NCBI GenBank assembly: GCA_942159475.1
Contig: OW804097.1
Span: 9,674,202 to 9,738,201, forward strand
From: Sthenelais limicola
Taxonomy: Eukaryota > Annelida > Polychaeta > Phyllodocida > Sigalionidae
Length of the DNA stretch: 64,000 nt
Direction of reading: 5' to 3'
Positions 34,957 to 53,532 of this stretch are shown here, one piece after another. Below the pieces are notes generated by a model. The model had not been told where the DNA came from, made no database searches, and was given only the letters and a program-made list of their open reading frames with translations. A program made the translations under genes and the position numbers. Numbering within the stretch: the stretch's first letter is position 1; every line of letters starts with the position of its first letter.

Positions 34957-37479
34957 GTACGGATTCGCGTGTCAAGCGCCATTCTTTCTTTACATTCCTC
35001 CACCACCCTCTTTTTATTTTAGAATGTATTGTGTTATTAACTAAATGAGTCACTTTTTTGTCACCTTTGGCGCCATATCTAGCTGTTGATCAACCAATCG
35101 TTTGGCATTTCTGTAAAAATTGCTATGCAGCAAAAATCAAAGGCACTGCCTACTCTTTTGTACTGCTGAGCAATTATTTGAGTTGAGATCATACAAATAT
35201 AGATATCCTCTTCACAGAATGTTTCTCTAAAGAAAGATTAGTCAGACTTTTTCTTCTACACAAAGGAAAGAATTTATATATGTATCCTAGGTTAAGCTTA
35301 CTGAGTATTCTTCTATATTCTTTCCTGGAACAAAAATGCAAAATCGGAATTCTAGGATGGTGATGTACGTAGCGGACGGAAAAATGTTAACCTTGTATTT
35401 GATTATTCTTGTTAAATTTCAAGTAATAATTATACACACTACTACTACCATTACTAGCATTTCAAGGAATTATTCATTGATATTTTTTATCTGAACTAGA
35501 TGCAGCAGAAATTATTATTATTATCAATCTTATTAGCATGATAAAGTAAGTTTTAATAATACTTAAACATCCAACACATTACTTATCCAGTTACATTCCA
35601 ATACATTCATTCCAAATTCTTCATTACAAATTCAAAATTATTTATTTTTTTTAAGTCATTATCTTGATCATCATAGACATTCCTTGCATTTTCTTAAAAT
35701 TTGCCTTTTTTTCTCCAAATATGTAGATAGTTTCTAATGAGTGAGATAGTTTCAAGGACTTTGCCAGATTTTATAGGAACTATCATTCTTTTCAAGGATT
35801 TGTTAGGAGAATCTTTTAATAAAGAAATCACCAGTTAATTTCTTAATTGTAAAGCATGGATTTTTTCCTTTTACAATTTATAGGTCTAACAAAAGTTAGA
35901 AACATATTCTAGCATGTCAGGATGTTATTCCCTACTGGTCAGATACTGATGACTATACTACATTTTACACTGATCCATTCTGTCAAAGTGGCACTTCATT
36001 CTGTGGCATTTGGTGAATGGCGCTAATAAAGTTGCCTTCTCAGCTATTACCACAATTATATCGTTTTAGACCTAAACTTAAAACATATTGAATGTTGCCT
36101 AAACCATATAGAAGGCCACCTAAAACATATTGAATGTTGCCTAAACCATATAGAAGGCCACCTAAAACATATTGCAATACTACCTCAGACATATTGAAGG
36201 TTACTTAAAACCTATTGAAGGTCATTTAAACCTTATTGAAGGCCACTTAAAACTTATTGAAGGTCACTTAAACCTATTGAAGGTCACTTAAACCTTATTG
36301 AAGGTCACTTAAAACTTATTGAAGTTCACTTAAACTTATTGAAGGTCACTTAAAACCTATTAAAGGTCACTTAAACCTTATTGAATGCCACTTAAAACTC
36401 ATTGAAGTTCACTTAAACTTATTGAATGCCACTTAAATCATATTTGAAATACCACTTAGACAGATTGAATCACTGTAAATTCCAGTACAGACATCTTATG
36501 TCACAACAGTATCAGCATTTTTAAGTTTGAGCTAAAACCATTTTACCTACAAACAATCTAGCATGTGTTAATATTTGATATTTGATAATAGTATTTTATT
36601 CCAAGCAATGAATTCCAATTTGAATGAAACATGAAAAGATGTAATTATCTCTACATCAGACCCCAGCACACACTCTGATATGTGAATTCTAGTGTTCAAT
36701 TCAAGATTAAATCATCATATATCTACAATCTCACTTCAAGAAAATATTGGTACTATTTATTCCCATCCTTGATGCTATTTTAAGACTGAAAAATAGTCAA
36801 ACAAGGATTATAATATTAAGTATATAAGTATATATAAAAGTATACAAACATGTGTTAGAATAATATATGATAAGTATAAATATACATATTAATGTTTCTT
36901 ACTGTAAATTGATTAGAACAGATGACCTTGAAAAACGCTTGATTGTAAGCAAAGTGTGTATCTGTATTTTTCTATCATGTACGAATCATGAAAATGAAAA
37001 TCGTTAAAATAAAAATCTTTAAAAATAAAAAATAAACGTAAATATACATATACAGACATGTTTTTACGAATATAAATATGTCTATATATTATATCTATGA
37101 TATAATATATATTATATTTAGTTAACGATATACATGCCCACTGAATTCAGTAGTATTGTTCCATAGCTTTATTTCTATGTGGACTAAATGAAATAGTGCC
37201 CTCGCTCCTTACACCCCTCAGTCATATACTGCAAACCCTGCCTCTGGTGTCTGGCAAAAATAACACAAAGTCTTGAGGTTCTATTCATTCATGATTGGTG
37301 TCCTTAATACATATTATAGTTATATTTAAAGTCATACATTTTTTGAGAATATATCTGACTCTGAAAAGCTAATTATTATCATATCAGCATTTCCAGCAGA
37401 TAATTACTCATACCAAAGATATTTTTTTTATTTTATTTTATCTATTATTTTACCAAACATATCCGTGGTTTAAATAAAA

Positions 37480-37513
<34 letters not shown>

Positions 37514-39477
37514 CACCCAAGTACTAGAATATTAATGAATAACGTTGGTGATCATTCAGTCGCAACTTTACCAAGAATATAACTTCGATGATGAGGTATG
37601 TACCGGGAGAACAGTATAACAGGCTCAGTGGTAGTTGTACTCACTGGTAGCAAGTATCAGAATATTTACTATTTATTACATGCCCTTAACACAGAAGAAT
37701 AGTGAAATATAGACCTTTGTTTTAAATTCTGAATCATCATAATGTATCTTAAAGTTAGAATAAAAATAAATTCGGTTTTTATTATTGTAAGTGTACAATA
37801 AAAGTTCTTGTATCCCCTCTATAGTTTTTTAAAAAATATTTTTTAATATTTGTTTTTACAGTTTATTTCACCCTCCTGAATCATATAATGTATCTGAAAG
37901 TTAAAAGAAAACCAAATTCAATTTTATTTATTGTACAATAACTGTACTTGTATCCCCTTTATAGTTTTTTAAAAAATATTTTTTTCTTATTTTTTTCTAT
38001 AGTTCATTTCACCCTTGAAGTATGGGCATGTAATAAATAATGCTACTGAGCCGTTACATCCACCATTTTATCCTCTTGTTATTGGGTCTGGAGAGTTAAA
38101 TCTACTCAAGAAGACATATTTTGACTTCATTACTCAGAGAGTTTTCTTCGGTGGAAGTTAGTTTTGGATTTGACATCAATACATTGGTGTTGTTAAAGTC
38201 TTATACAAAGGATCCAATCTCGTTTTCTGGACATTCCTCAAAATGTTTCTGTGGTGGAAGTTTTTTATACAAATTTTGAGAACATCTAGTTGTTCAATGG
38301 CATCTTTTCAATGGCTAAAATTACGGTTTTGATATGGTTAGAGGTTTAAGAAATTGAGGTGCTAGCGTTTATTTTCAGTTCATTTAGGGAATTTGATTCA
38401 TTCAGGATGCAGTCTAATATCTATTGCCGACATTTTTGGGACAGAGTTATATTTTCCATACTAGTGAGGTGGCCAGACTGAAGACAAGACATTACCACAT
38501 GGCTTGTACCACACACTCTCCCAAACAACCACCATGTGGTACAAACTTCACTGTGGGGTTGTATCATTGATTCCTGGGTACAAGATACCCTCTCTTGGTT
38601 GAAGAGACACAATGGTTGTGTCAAATGTTCCAGTCTGAACTGTTCCGCACCGAGTATGAGAGTGCCGGAACGCGGCGGGAAACTCTTGGTTACCTGGTTG
38701 CTATAAACAATCTTCAGGTGTTGGTGCGATGAATATATATACTTTATATATTAAGGAAACATAAGGATAAATATAAGACAGAGTGACTGAAATTTAATCT
38801 TAAGAAAACAACCTTTTTTTTAATAACAAATACATTACTTATGCCAAACATGATAACAAAAACTGATCAAATTGTAAAATGAGGCAAAATGACATTTTGT
38901 CTCAGTTTTGGCATAGTAATGTGCTTAGACTAAGAATACTAATGATGCAAATAAATATATTAAAGTAATTGAATAAAATGGTAGTGCAAATTCACCTTTG
39001 GCATGAAGATGTGGTTGAATTTAAGACTAACATAATGACATTCAATTTGGATGCTAAATTTATTCATAATCTAAACTAAATTCATATTTCTTTTTTTTTA
39101 TATACGTTAACCTTTTTGCAAAGGTTAACATACAGTAATAATCGGAAATTGGTAATAAAAGAGGCAAACTAGACGCACATTTTTTGGAACCTTAAACCAA
39201 ATTGACCGCAAAAATGTTCTATTATTCTAGAAGTATTCATGCCAAAGTGAACATAGAAAATAAAAACAATGATTAAAAAAGATTGCTGAAAAAACGGAAT
39301 CCAAGCTATTTGAACAAAATAAAATAATGTCCATACTTGCCAAAGTAAAAAAGAATATATATAAAATAAATATTAAAAAAATAATATAAAGAGTCCCCCC
39401 TGTCCCCCCAGCAAAGTGAGAGTCTAGCTGGTCATGGTCCTTAACTGTTTGAACTCCATGCTCCATTGTATTTCTAG
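34957..39477 (+). other. Intron between the membrane and linker exons
   Basis: Very AT-rich, with no supported coding sequence. It contains the degenerate 21-bp tandem array (36070-36470), a poly(A) run of about 28 nt (37484-37511), and a local repeat in which about 37735-37880 and 37880-38010 share a stretch ending in GTATCCCCTNTATAGTTTTT and a run of T. Confidence 0.6.
36070..36470 (+). repeat. Degenerate 21-bp tandem array
   Basis: The unit is close to AAGGTCACTTAAAACNTATTG. About 18 diverged units, so older than the other arrays. Confidence 0.85.
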
Positions 39478-39603
39478 GTGCAGCCGGATTTGGATGAGTT
39501 AGAAGTCAATATGGAAGATAACGAAGATGCGGAAAGCACCAAATCTGAGGTCAAGCTTGGAAAACTCCAGTTCTCTCTAGACTACGATTTCCAGAAAGGA
39601 GAG
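39478..39603 (+). CDS. syt1: Syt1 acidic linker and first strand of C2A
   Basis: Forty-two codons, residues 132-173, phase 0 at both ends (acceptor TTTCTAG, donor GAG|GTAGGA). The first half is very acidic (PDLDELEVNMEDNEDAES) and probably an extended spacer between the membrane and C2A. The second half, KLGKLQFSLDYDFQKGE, is the first beta strand of the C2A sandwich, nearly the same across animal synaptotagmin-1. The acidic VQPDL-ELEVNMEDNE segment is characteristic of invertebrate forms and weaker in vertebrates. The following intron is only 477 nt. Confidence 0.95.
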
Positions 39604-39679
39604 GTAGGAAAGTCAAACTGCTTTTCTTTGGTTATATGTGCTCTTTACAAACCTGCCAATAAAATTTCCTTTACATAAT

Positions 39680-40057
39680 AACAATTTTGAGGTATCAGCA
39701 TATTTGAAAAGATGGTCAAGATCAAGCCAATTTCAATGATAGTAAACAGTAAGACATCCAATAAGTAGTTCTATATTTCAAATTTGATATTGTTTGTTTT
39801 TTTTAAAAAAAAGTTGCAATATTTCTGGGCGGACATTTACTAGTCAAGTATCTAAATAATATGCTATACGATGACCTTAGGAATGCAAGAATATATTTAT
39901 CCCAATGTCTTGAAATTTAATAAATGTATTCATGCTACACGCATCATTTAGCACCCCAAAAATGAAAACATTCCAACAAACAGATCTTGTGAATAAAACA
40001 CTTTGAAAATATTAATTTCGCGACTATGCAACTCTTTTTCCTGAAAGACATCTCATG
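39680..40057 (-). mobile_element. Family B element, degenerate, filling a syt1 intron
   Basis: It keeps the order of B blocks: GAAAAGATGGTCAAGATCAA, a T/A-rich middle with TTGCAATATTTCTGGG, GATCTTGTGAATAAAACACT, and a right end with CTCTTTTTCCTGAAAGACAT. It occupies most of the 477-bp intron and ends about 23 nt before the acceptor of the C2A exon. Confidence 0.75.
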
Positions 40058-40080
40058 TATGCAATGTTGTCTTGCTTCAG

Positions 40081-40248
40081 TTGACGGTAGGAGTCATCCA
40101 GGCTGCAGACCTGCCTGGTATGGATATGTCTGGCACGTCCGACCCTTACGTCAAGGTCTACCTGATGCCCGATAAGAAGAAAAAGTTTGAAACCAAAGTT
40201 CACAGGAAAACCTTGAATCCAGTGTTTAATGAGACTTTCACATTCAAG
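40081..40248 (+). CDS. syt1: Syt1 C2A domain, first half
   Basis: Fifty-six codons, residues 174-229, phase 0 at both ends (acceptor TTGCTTCAG, donor AAG|GTATTG). It carries Ca2+ loop 1 of C2A: D188 and D194 in [12 protein letters not shown] match vertebrate D172 and D178. The polybasic strand [18 protein letters not shown] follows, then NETFTFK. All family-invariant positions I can recognise are present. C2A binds Ca2+ and phosphatidylserine during exocytosis. The acceptor lies about 23 nt downstream of a decayed transposon end (see the B copy at 39680-40057). Confidence 0.97.
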
Positions 40249-40700
40249 GTATTGAACTCCTCAGGACACATTTATATTTCATAATACATGCTGTAAGGCT
40301 ATATAGTGGTATGGTTATTTAAGAGCCATGTTTATCATAGGTAGACATGTTGTATATAGTGCCATAGTATAAATCTTATCTTCTAATCTAAATCCAAATA
40401 GATTCGCCATATTGCCATGGTACATTCTGTAGAGGGGCTTTCAATTCATAGAAATAAATTATATAATAAGATTGAGGCAATAGATGCCAAACTACTGGAC
40501 CCCAAAGACATTGTATCAAATATATTAAACACAATGTCTGAGTTTAGTCAATTTTGGAAATATGTTTTTGGAGATTAATGGAAAAATTAATGCAACATTG
40601 AATTGTTGTGCACATGTCTGCAGGCACAAGGTTTATCTATTGGCCAGAAATTGACTCAACAGTTGAGTAAACTTATACAATCTTGCTTCTCTTGCCATAG

Positions 40701-40877
40701 AATGTCCAATATGCCGAAATAGGATCAAAGACGCTCACATTCCTGATCTACGACTTCGATCGCTTCTCAAAGCACGATCAGATTGGTCAGGTCCAGGTAC
40801 CGCTGAACTCAGTGGATCTGGGCCGTGTTGTGGAAGAATGGAGAGACCTTACAAGCCCTGAGGCCGACAATGAAAAG
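40701..40877 (+). CDS. syt1: Syt1 C2A domain, second half, and C2A-C2B linker
   Basis: Fifty-nine codons, residues 230-288, phase 0 at both ends (acceptor TTGCCATAG, donor AAG|GTAAGA). Ca2+ loop 3 reads [14 protein letters not shown]247, D249 and D255 complete the five-aspartate C2A site, and R250 matches the vertebrate Arg that tunes Ca2+ affinity. The end, [15 protein letters not shown], is the short linker to C2B. The exon is fully conserved in pattern and shows no break. The open frame runs past the donor into the intron for another 39 codons, which are not coding. Confidence 0.97.
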
Positions 40878-47534
<6,657 letters not shown>

Positions 47535-48388
47535 TAGAAATCTTTATTCAAGTATTTATTAATACCTAAAGAGTATATTTAAAGTCATATAGTTGAATTG
47601 TGGCAGTAAGCCTGGTAAATAATGCATCGTTGAATATGTATGATGCATATTCCATATAGCCTGTCCTGTCTAATGGATATACAGTGAAACCTCTCTAGTG
47701 AAACCGCCCTTTGGACTCAACGATTTGTGGTCTCATAGCGAGGTGGTCTTACTATAAAGTTTTTGCCAGTGATATATGACTGTGTTGTTGTATATCATAC
47801 TTATGCCTGAATAACTATAATGTTTTTGACCTCTTTGATTGCTATTATAAGAAGGACATCAACGATGGTGGAGTATTGGAAGCAGAGTGATCAGACCGTC
47901 TGGTCTGGTAAAAGTTGGCCAGATGGGGTGGGGGGGGAACTTTCATAGTAAGCACCATGCCCATCCTACCGGGCCCATAGCCTAAGATTGCAGTCACTGC
48001 TGTTTACTTTATATAAGCAAGGTCGACTGTGGCGCCACCTCACCGGTATATGGCACACTACTATTCTTATGGCCTGGCTACTGCCATGCCACCTAGCAGT
48101 ATAACATAATAGTCTTAAAGTGGCTATGGACACTGTTTGACTATATGTCATTTAGAAATATGTTTGTAGTTTTCGATTACCTGCACAAGTAAGAACATTT
48201 GTGTGGAATACCAACTCTATATATTCCTTAGATTAATTGATATTTGTTAACGAAGAATGTGGCAGAGATTCCATTGAGGAATTCAAATCTGAGAGAGAAG
48301 TAACTTGACCATAAGGTGGTGCCCTCAGTGCATGGTGAACTAGGAGCGAGGCAGGAGTTACATAGTGACATATCTACCCTGTCCCATC

Positions 48389-48573
48389 TGTTAAAATTAT
48401 TCACTTTAGTTTCGTATCTTTTACGACTTTGCTATTGCGTCATTGCTGACCTAATTACGGCAGGATGCTTTCCTGTTCAAATAAAGCTAGCTCAGCGTGC
48501 CTTAGTACGACTGACACCAAACAGTAAGGACGTGTCCTTGTTGCTCTCTGCACTTTGTAACCATATTTCAATA
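48389..48573 (+). repeat. 5' LTR of the Copia element
   Basis: 185 bp beginning TGTTAAAATT and ending TTTCAATA. It differs from the 3' LTR at one base (GACACC here, GACGCC there). It contains an AATAAA polyadenylation signal at 48480-48485. The ends are TG...TA rather than the usual TG...CA. Confidence 0.95.
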
Positions 48574-48587
48574 GGTTATGGGCCCAG
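48574..48587 (+). promoter_or_regulatory. Primer-binding site, initiator Met half-tRNA
   Basis: GGTTATGGGCCCAG abuts the 5' LTR and is complementary to the CUGGGCCCAUAACC stretch around the anticodon of animal initiator Met tRNA. This internal priming is known for copia-like elements. Confidence 0.85.
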
Positions 48588-48725
48588 ACACCTTCAACTG
48601 TGGACGAAATAGTCAGTGAGTACTTTGTGCAGATGCCGAGCTAAATTTTGTGAACTTTTGAGTGCAGGAAAGAACTTTTATGTGACTTAGAAGTTTGGAG
48701 TTTTCTGTGTACACTCAAATTGAAA

Positions 48726-49253
48726 ATGGCGGCAAATACAGCATCTATTTCTTCACTCAAGGGAGGTAACTACCCAACATGGAAGTTACAGTGCCAAATG
48801 GCCTTGATGAAGGATGGGCTGTGGAATATTGTACAAGGGACTGAAACTTGACCAACTCCAGAGAATGGTGATGCTAGGGTAAAGTTTGATAGTAGATGGG
48901 ACAAAGCCTTGGCCATCATAGTTCTATCAATTGACCCAGCTCTCTTGTATTTGGTTGGAGAGCCCACAAGTCCCGTCGCAGTATGGACCAAGCTAGCGGA
49001 TCAGTTTCAGAAGAAGTCATGGGCCAACAAGCTTCATCTGAGGAAGAAACTGTATTCATTAAAGCTGAAGGATGGTGATTCTGTACAGGATCACATAAGG
49101 ACAATGACTGAAACATTCAGTGCACTATCAGTAGTTGGGGACGCCATTACTGATGAGGACCGAGTAGTGCACCTTCTCGCCAGCTTACCGGACTCCTACG
49201 GCATGCTTGTTACGGCGTTCGAGGCATGTACAGATGTGCCTAAGAAAGTATGA
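48726..49253 (+). pseudogene. gag region of the Copia element, interrupted
   Basis: The frame opens at ATG 48726 and reads as a Copia gag N-terminus (about 41 codons, containing SSLKGGNYPTWK) before a TGA at 48849-48851. The same frame continues open from 48852 to a second stop, TGA 49251-49253. That part contains the gag helical region (WTKLADQFQ, then LRKKLYSLK, then HLLASLPDSY), recognisable as the gag (UBN2-type) fold of Copia elements. Near 49245 the homologous reading passes into the +1 frame, where the zinc knuckle follows. A small deletion around VPKK would explain both the frame change and the apparently missing residues. Gag would build the virus-like particle; this copy cannot make a full one without readthrough and frameshifting. 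Confidence 0.85.
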
Positions 49254-52200
49254 GGATGGTACTTCCTCACACAGTACAGCATCGGAGAAGGCAATGTTTG
49301 TGAGGCGGCAAAAGGGTCAGAAAGCGACTGCTAAAGGACCTAAATGCTACGGTTGTCAAAAGATTGGCCATATTAAGCGTGAGTGTCCCGCGCTTAAGAA
49401 GTCCGAGGGTAAGGACAAAGGAAAGAGCAAGCCACACAGAGCGCACAGCGCCAGGGAGGACAGCGGCTCTGACAGTGACTACGTCGGGCTGACTGTGATA
49501 CACGCTCTGTCCGTCAAGGGGGCAGCACCGGGAGGATGGATCATTGACTCTGGAGCCACGAGTCATATGTGCAACGATAGGTCTAAGTTCCTTACTTATA
49601 CCCCTCTTGATCAACCACAAGGAGTTACAGTGGGAGATGGGTATGATCTACCTGGAGTAGGGACTGGAACTGTCTCACTGGAAATGGAACTCCCTGAAGG
49701 TAAAGTGAAGACTGCTAAACTGAGAAATTCCTTATATGTGCCCGAGCTCTCTTTCAATCTCCTTAGTATTTCTCAGGCCACTCGCTATGTAGAGCGTACT
49801 GTATTTACTCATCATGGATGCCAATTTATTGACTCTAATGGTGAGATTGTGGTAACAGGAGAGAGAGTAGGAGATCTTTACTATGTGAACTGTAAGGAGA
49901 ACCACCACATTGCAGCTGTGACACAGAGAGGGAACAAGCCCACTGAAGAACTGTGGCACAAGAGATATGGACATCTCGGCAATCAGAATATGAGGAAACT
50001 GAACGCAGAAAGCATGGTTGTTGGACTGGACTGTGCTATGAATGGTGATGTAAGTGTGTGTGAACCATGTGTTCAAGGAAAACATCATCGCACCAAGTTT
50101 CCTACCAGTGGTGCAAAGAGAAGTGAAGCAGTGTTGGGTTTGGTACATAGTGATGTGTGTGGGAAGATGAGTACCAAATCACTCAGTGGCTGTGAATACT
50201 TCCTAACCTTTGTTGATGACAAGACTCGGTACACCTGGGTGTATGTGCTAAAACACAAGGACCAAGTGTTCAATCAATTTCTGGAATGGAAAGCCCAGGT
50301 AGAGACTTCTACGGGCATGAAATTGAAGGCACTTCGGTCTGACAATGGTGGCGAGTATACCTCAACAGAGTTTCAAGCCTATCTAAGCAAGGAAGGAATC
50401 AGACAGGAGCTAACTGTACCAAAAACGCCGGAGCAAAATGGAGTTGCGGAGAGAATGAACCGCACGATCGTCGAGACAGCTCGCTGTATGCTGTCTGAGT
50501 CTACACTCCCCCGCAAGTTTTGGGCAGAAGCTGTGTCTACAGCTGTGTACTTGAGGAACCGGAGCCCAACCACTGCAGTTGAGGGAATGACCCCTTATGA
50601 GTCTCTGACTGGTGAGAAAGCTCATGTAGGTATGCTAAGGGTGTTTGGCTGTCTAGCCTATGCTCACATACCTAAGGATGAAAGAAAGAAATTCGATCCT
50701 AAAGCCAGGAGGTGCATCTTTCTTGGCTATGGTACCACTACCAAGGGATACAGACTGTATGATGTGAAGCGCTCCAAGGTGATTCTCAGCCGTGATGTCA
50801 TCTTTGATGAGACAAAGCATGGGGTTGAGAAGGAGCAATCTGCTGTGGAGAAGGAGCCCGAACCCGTGGTTAAGAAGGAGCCTAGCTGCTCTATCGAGAC
50901 AACCATACTCCTTGACAGCAGTGACAACGAGTCTGTGGTAGAGGAAGATGTGCCAGTGGTAGAGGAAGTTGAGCAAGTGATAGAGCCAGAGGAGCCAGCA
51001 GCTCAAAGGCCACGTCGTGAGAGGAGAGCACCTAACATGTATGGCGAATGGGTGCAACTGACTCACACTAATCCCCAACCAACTTCTCTACAGGATGCAG
51101 TGTCAGGACCAAACAAGAAGAAATGGCAGGATGCCATGAAAATGGAGATGGACTCACTCCATGGAAATCAAGTCTGGGACTTGGTTCAACTCCCAAAGGG
51201 CAGGAAGACTGTCGGCAGCAAGTGGGTGTTTAAGGAGAAGTTGGGAGCAGATGGAACCATCGAGAGGTTCAAGGCAAGGCTAGTTGCACAAGGTTTTTCC
51301 CAACAGTACGGACTGGACTATGATGAGACCTTCAGTCCAGTAGTGAGGTCAGAGTCAGTCCGCACAGTGATTGCGCTAGCTGCAAGAGATAATCTCCATC
51401 TGCATCAGCTCGATGTGACAACAGCCTTCTTAAATGGCACCCTGAAGGAGGAAGTGTATATGAAGCAGCCAGAAGGGTTTAAGGTTAGAGGCAAAGAAGA
51501 TCTCGTCTGTAGGCTAAAGAAGAGCATCTATGGCCTTAAACAATCACCACGCTGCTGGAATGCTGCACTCGACGAACACCTGTGCAAGATTGGGTTCAGC
51601 CAATCTACTAATGACCCGTGTATATACACATCAGAAGGAGGATTGGTGATTCTTGCTGTCTATGTTGATGACATAATCATAGCAGCAGGAGATGAACACA
51701 AAATGAGGAAGGTGAAGAAGGCCATCGCTGATGAGTTTACTGTGACCGACATGGGTAAACTCAAATACTTCTTGGATGTAGCTGTTGACCAAGAGACAAA
51801 TCCTGTGAATATCTGGATGGGTCAATCAGCTTACACTGAGAGAGTGCTTGAGAAATTCAAGATGAGCGAGGCCAAACCTGTGGCGACGCCAGTGGACACT
51901 AGCGTCAAACTCACCAAATCTAATGAAGATAGTGAGGCCGTCAACCAGTCGCTGTATCAATCAGCTGTTGGCAGCCTACTGTACTTATCTACATGGACAA
52001 GACCAGACATCACATATGCTGTGAGTAATGTAGCTAAGTTCTGCTCGAAACCATCAAACGAGCACTGGACGGCAGTGAAGCGAGTCATGCGCTACCTGAA
52101 GGGGACCATCGACTATGGTCTATGCTTCGAGAAGGGAAATGCAGGCGACTGCCTTGGTTTCTCCGACTCTGATTGGGCCGGCGACATCAATGACCGCAGA

Positions 52201-52626
52201 TCCACCTCAGGGTACATTTTCCAGATCTGTGGAACCGCCGTCAGCTGGAGAAGTAAGAAGCAAAGCTGTGTAGCTCTCTCCACCGCTGAGGCCGAGTACA
52301 TGGCTTTGGCAAGTGCTGCTCAGGAAGCAGTCTGGATGAGGCAACTCGTTGGTGACCTAACGAACGCACCAACCACACCAATGCTGATCTACGAGGATAA
52401 TCAATCAGCTATTTGCATGGCCAAAAACCCCCAGTTTCATGGTCGTGCAAAACACATTGGTATTAAGTACCACTTCATCCATGAGCAAGTGGAAAACGGT
52501 ACCGTAGATTAACAGTACTGTCCCAGTGAGGACATGGTCGCAGACATCCTAACCAAAGGTCTGAATAAGGAGCAGTTCCACAAGCTCCGCACCATGACTG
52601 GAGTGAAGAGGCCTAGTGACAATTAG
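49246..52626 (+). pseudogene. pol region of the Copia element (protease, integrase, RT, RNase H)
   Basis: This is a long open frame for the retroviral-type polyprotein. The gag zinc knuckle CX2CX4HX4C is at 49345-49386 (CYGCQKIGHIKREC). The aspartic protease motif DSGATSHM is at 49546-49569. The integrase has the HHCC zinc site (LWHKRYGHLG, then CEPCVQGKHH) and a catalytic core with HSDVCG, RSDNGGEY and PEQNGVAERMN. The reverse transcriptase starts near KWVFKEK and has YVDDIIIA at 51661 onwards. RNase H contains SDSDWAGD and LSTAEAEYMAL. The frame is stopped by TAA at 52510-52512, about 38 codons short of the family's usual end; the homologous reading continues (containing MVADILTKGL) to TAG at 52624-52626. 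The coding region upstream is also broken. It is a Copia polyprotein with good confidence. Confidence 0.92.
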
Positions 52627-52955
52627 TTTTTGTCAAACCTACTTCACTCTAACACTGAGAAGAGACTTTCTTCTCAAAATCTCTATTTTTTAGAACTGAA
52701 CTCTCATTATAACTGAAAGATGCTATAATTCTAAGTCATGTCCTAAGTCAAATGTTATTGCTAAGTCAGGTAGTTTGTCTACTGTGTTTAAATTCTGACT
52801 AATGATCTGATAAATAATAAGGTGCTAATACCAGGAGTAATTCTAGGATAATTGAAAGGTCTGTTACTAATTCTGTGAGTAAAACATATATATAGCAAAT
52901 ATGAATTGTGTGTAATCTTAAACTGTAGGATACTTCACAAGCAAGTGAGAAGGAG

Positions 52956-53140
52956 TGTTAAAATTATTCACTTTAGTTTCGTATCTTTTACGACTTTGCT
53001 ATTGCGTCATTGCTGACCTAATTACGGCAGGATGCTTTCCTGTTCAAATAAAGCTAGCTCAGCGTGCCTTAGTACGACTGACGCCAAACAGTAAGGACGT
53101 GTCCTTGTTGCTCTCTGCACTTTGTAACCATATTTCAATA
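52956..53140 (+). repeat. 3' LTR of the Copia element
   Basis: 185 bp, 184 identical to the 5' LTR. It is preceded by a purine-rich tract and followed by the CCATC target duplication. It carries its own AATAAA, so it could in principle end syt1 transcripts early, since it lies in the gene's orientation. Confidence 0.95.
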
Positions 53141-53532
53141 CCATCCAGCTGGTATCACTTAACTCATTAAGATAAGAGGTGTCTGGGACTTTCCCCTCAC
53201 CAACCGAATTGTGTCTGGCAGTTGGGTAGGGTGACTCCAGCACCCTACGAAATTGGAGTTTTAAACTCTTAAATACACACAATATATGTAATTCCTACAT
53301 TAATGCTCCGGGGTATACATTACAAATATACTAATCTAGAACATAGTTGAAATTCAGGCAAACTTTCCCCAAATCGGGAGCTCAGTGGCATGTGTCACTT
53401 TAATAGAGAGGTAGTCTCTATAGAGAGGTGGTCTTTATGCGAGGTTCCACTGTATAATAAGATAAGAATATTTGCCAATTCTTTCTTTATTTGAATGTTA
53501 CCAAAATCTGTATTCATTCCTCCTTGTGACAG

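Larger units (their letters stand above)
48389..53140 (+). mobile_element. Copia-type LTR retrotransposon, full-length but coding-defective
   Basis: 4752 bp, bounded by 185-bp direct LTRs and the 5-bp target duplication CCATC (48384-48388 and 53141-53145). The primer-binding site GGTTATGGGCCCAG starts at 48574 directly after the 5' LTR and is complementary to the anticodon arm of initiator Met tRNA, the half-tRNA priming known in Drosophila copia. A purine tract (GTGAGAAGGAG) precedes the 3' LTR. Domain order is gag zinc knuckle, protease, integrase, reverse transcriptase, RNase H, which defines Copia/Pseudoviridae. It lies in the syt1 intron before exon 7a, in the same orientation as the gene. 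LTR identity of 184/185 says the insertion is recent, yet three lesions interrupt the coding frame. Confidence 0.97.
47682..53452. mobile_element. TA-flanked inverted-repeat element hosting the Copia insertion
   Basis: The left end reads CAGTGAAACCTCTCTAGTG after TA (47680-47681). The right end, read as reverse complement from 53452, is CAGTGGAACCTCGCATAA, followed by TA (53453-53454). The subterminal GAGGTGGTCTTA and AGAGAGGTGGTCTTTATG also mirror each other. TA duplication with CAGTG ends fits a Tc1/mariner-like derived element. Without the Copia insert and its target duplication it would be about 1.0 kb. No transposase frame is seen. Confidence 0.6.

Noticed and set aside
49267..51078. Several antisense frames of 60-140 codons
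   Set aside because: They lie opposite the Copia coding region and have no recognisable domains.
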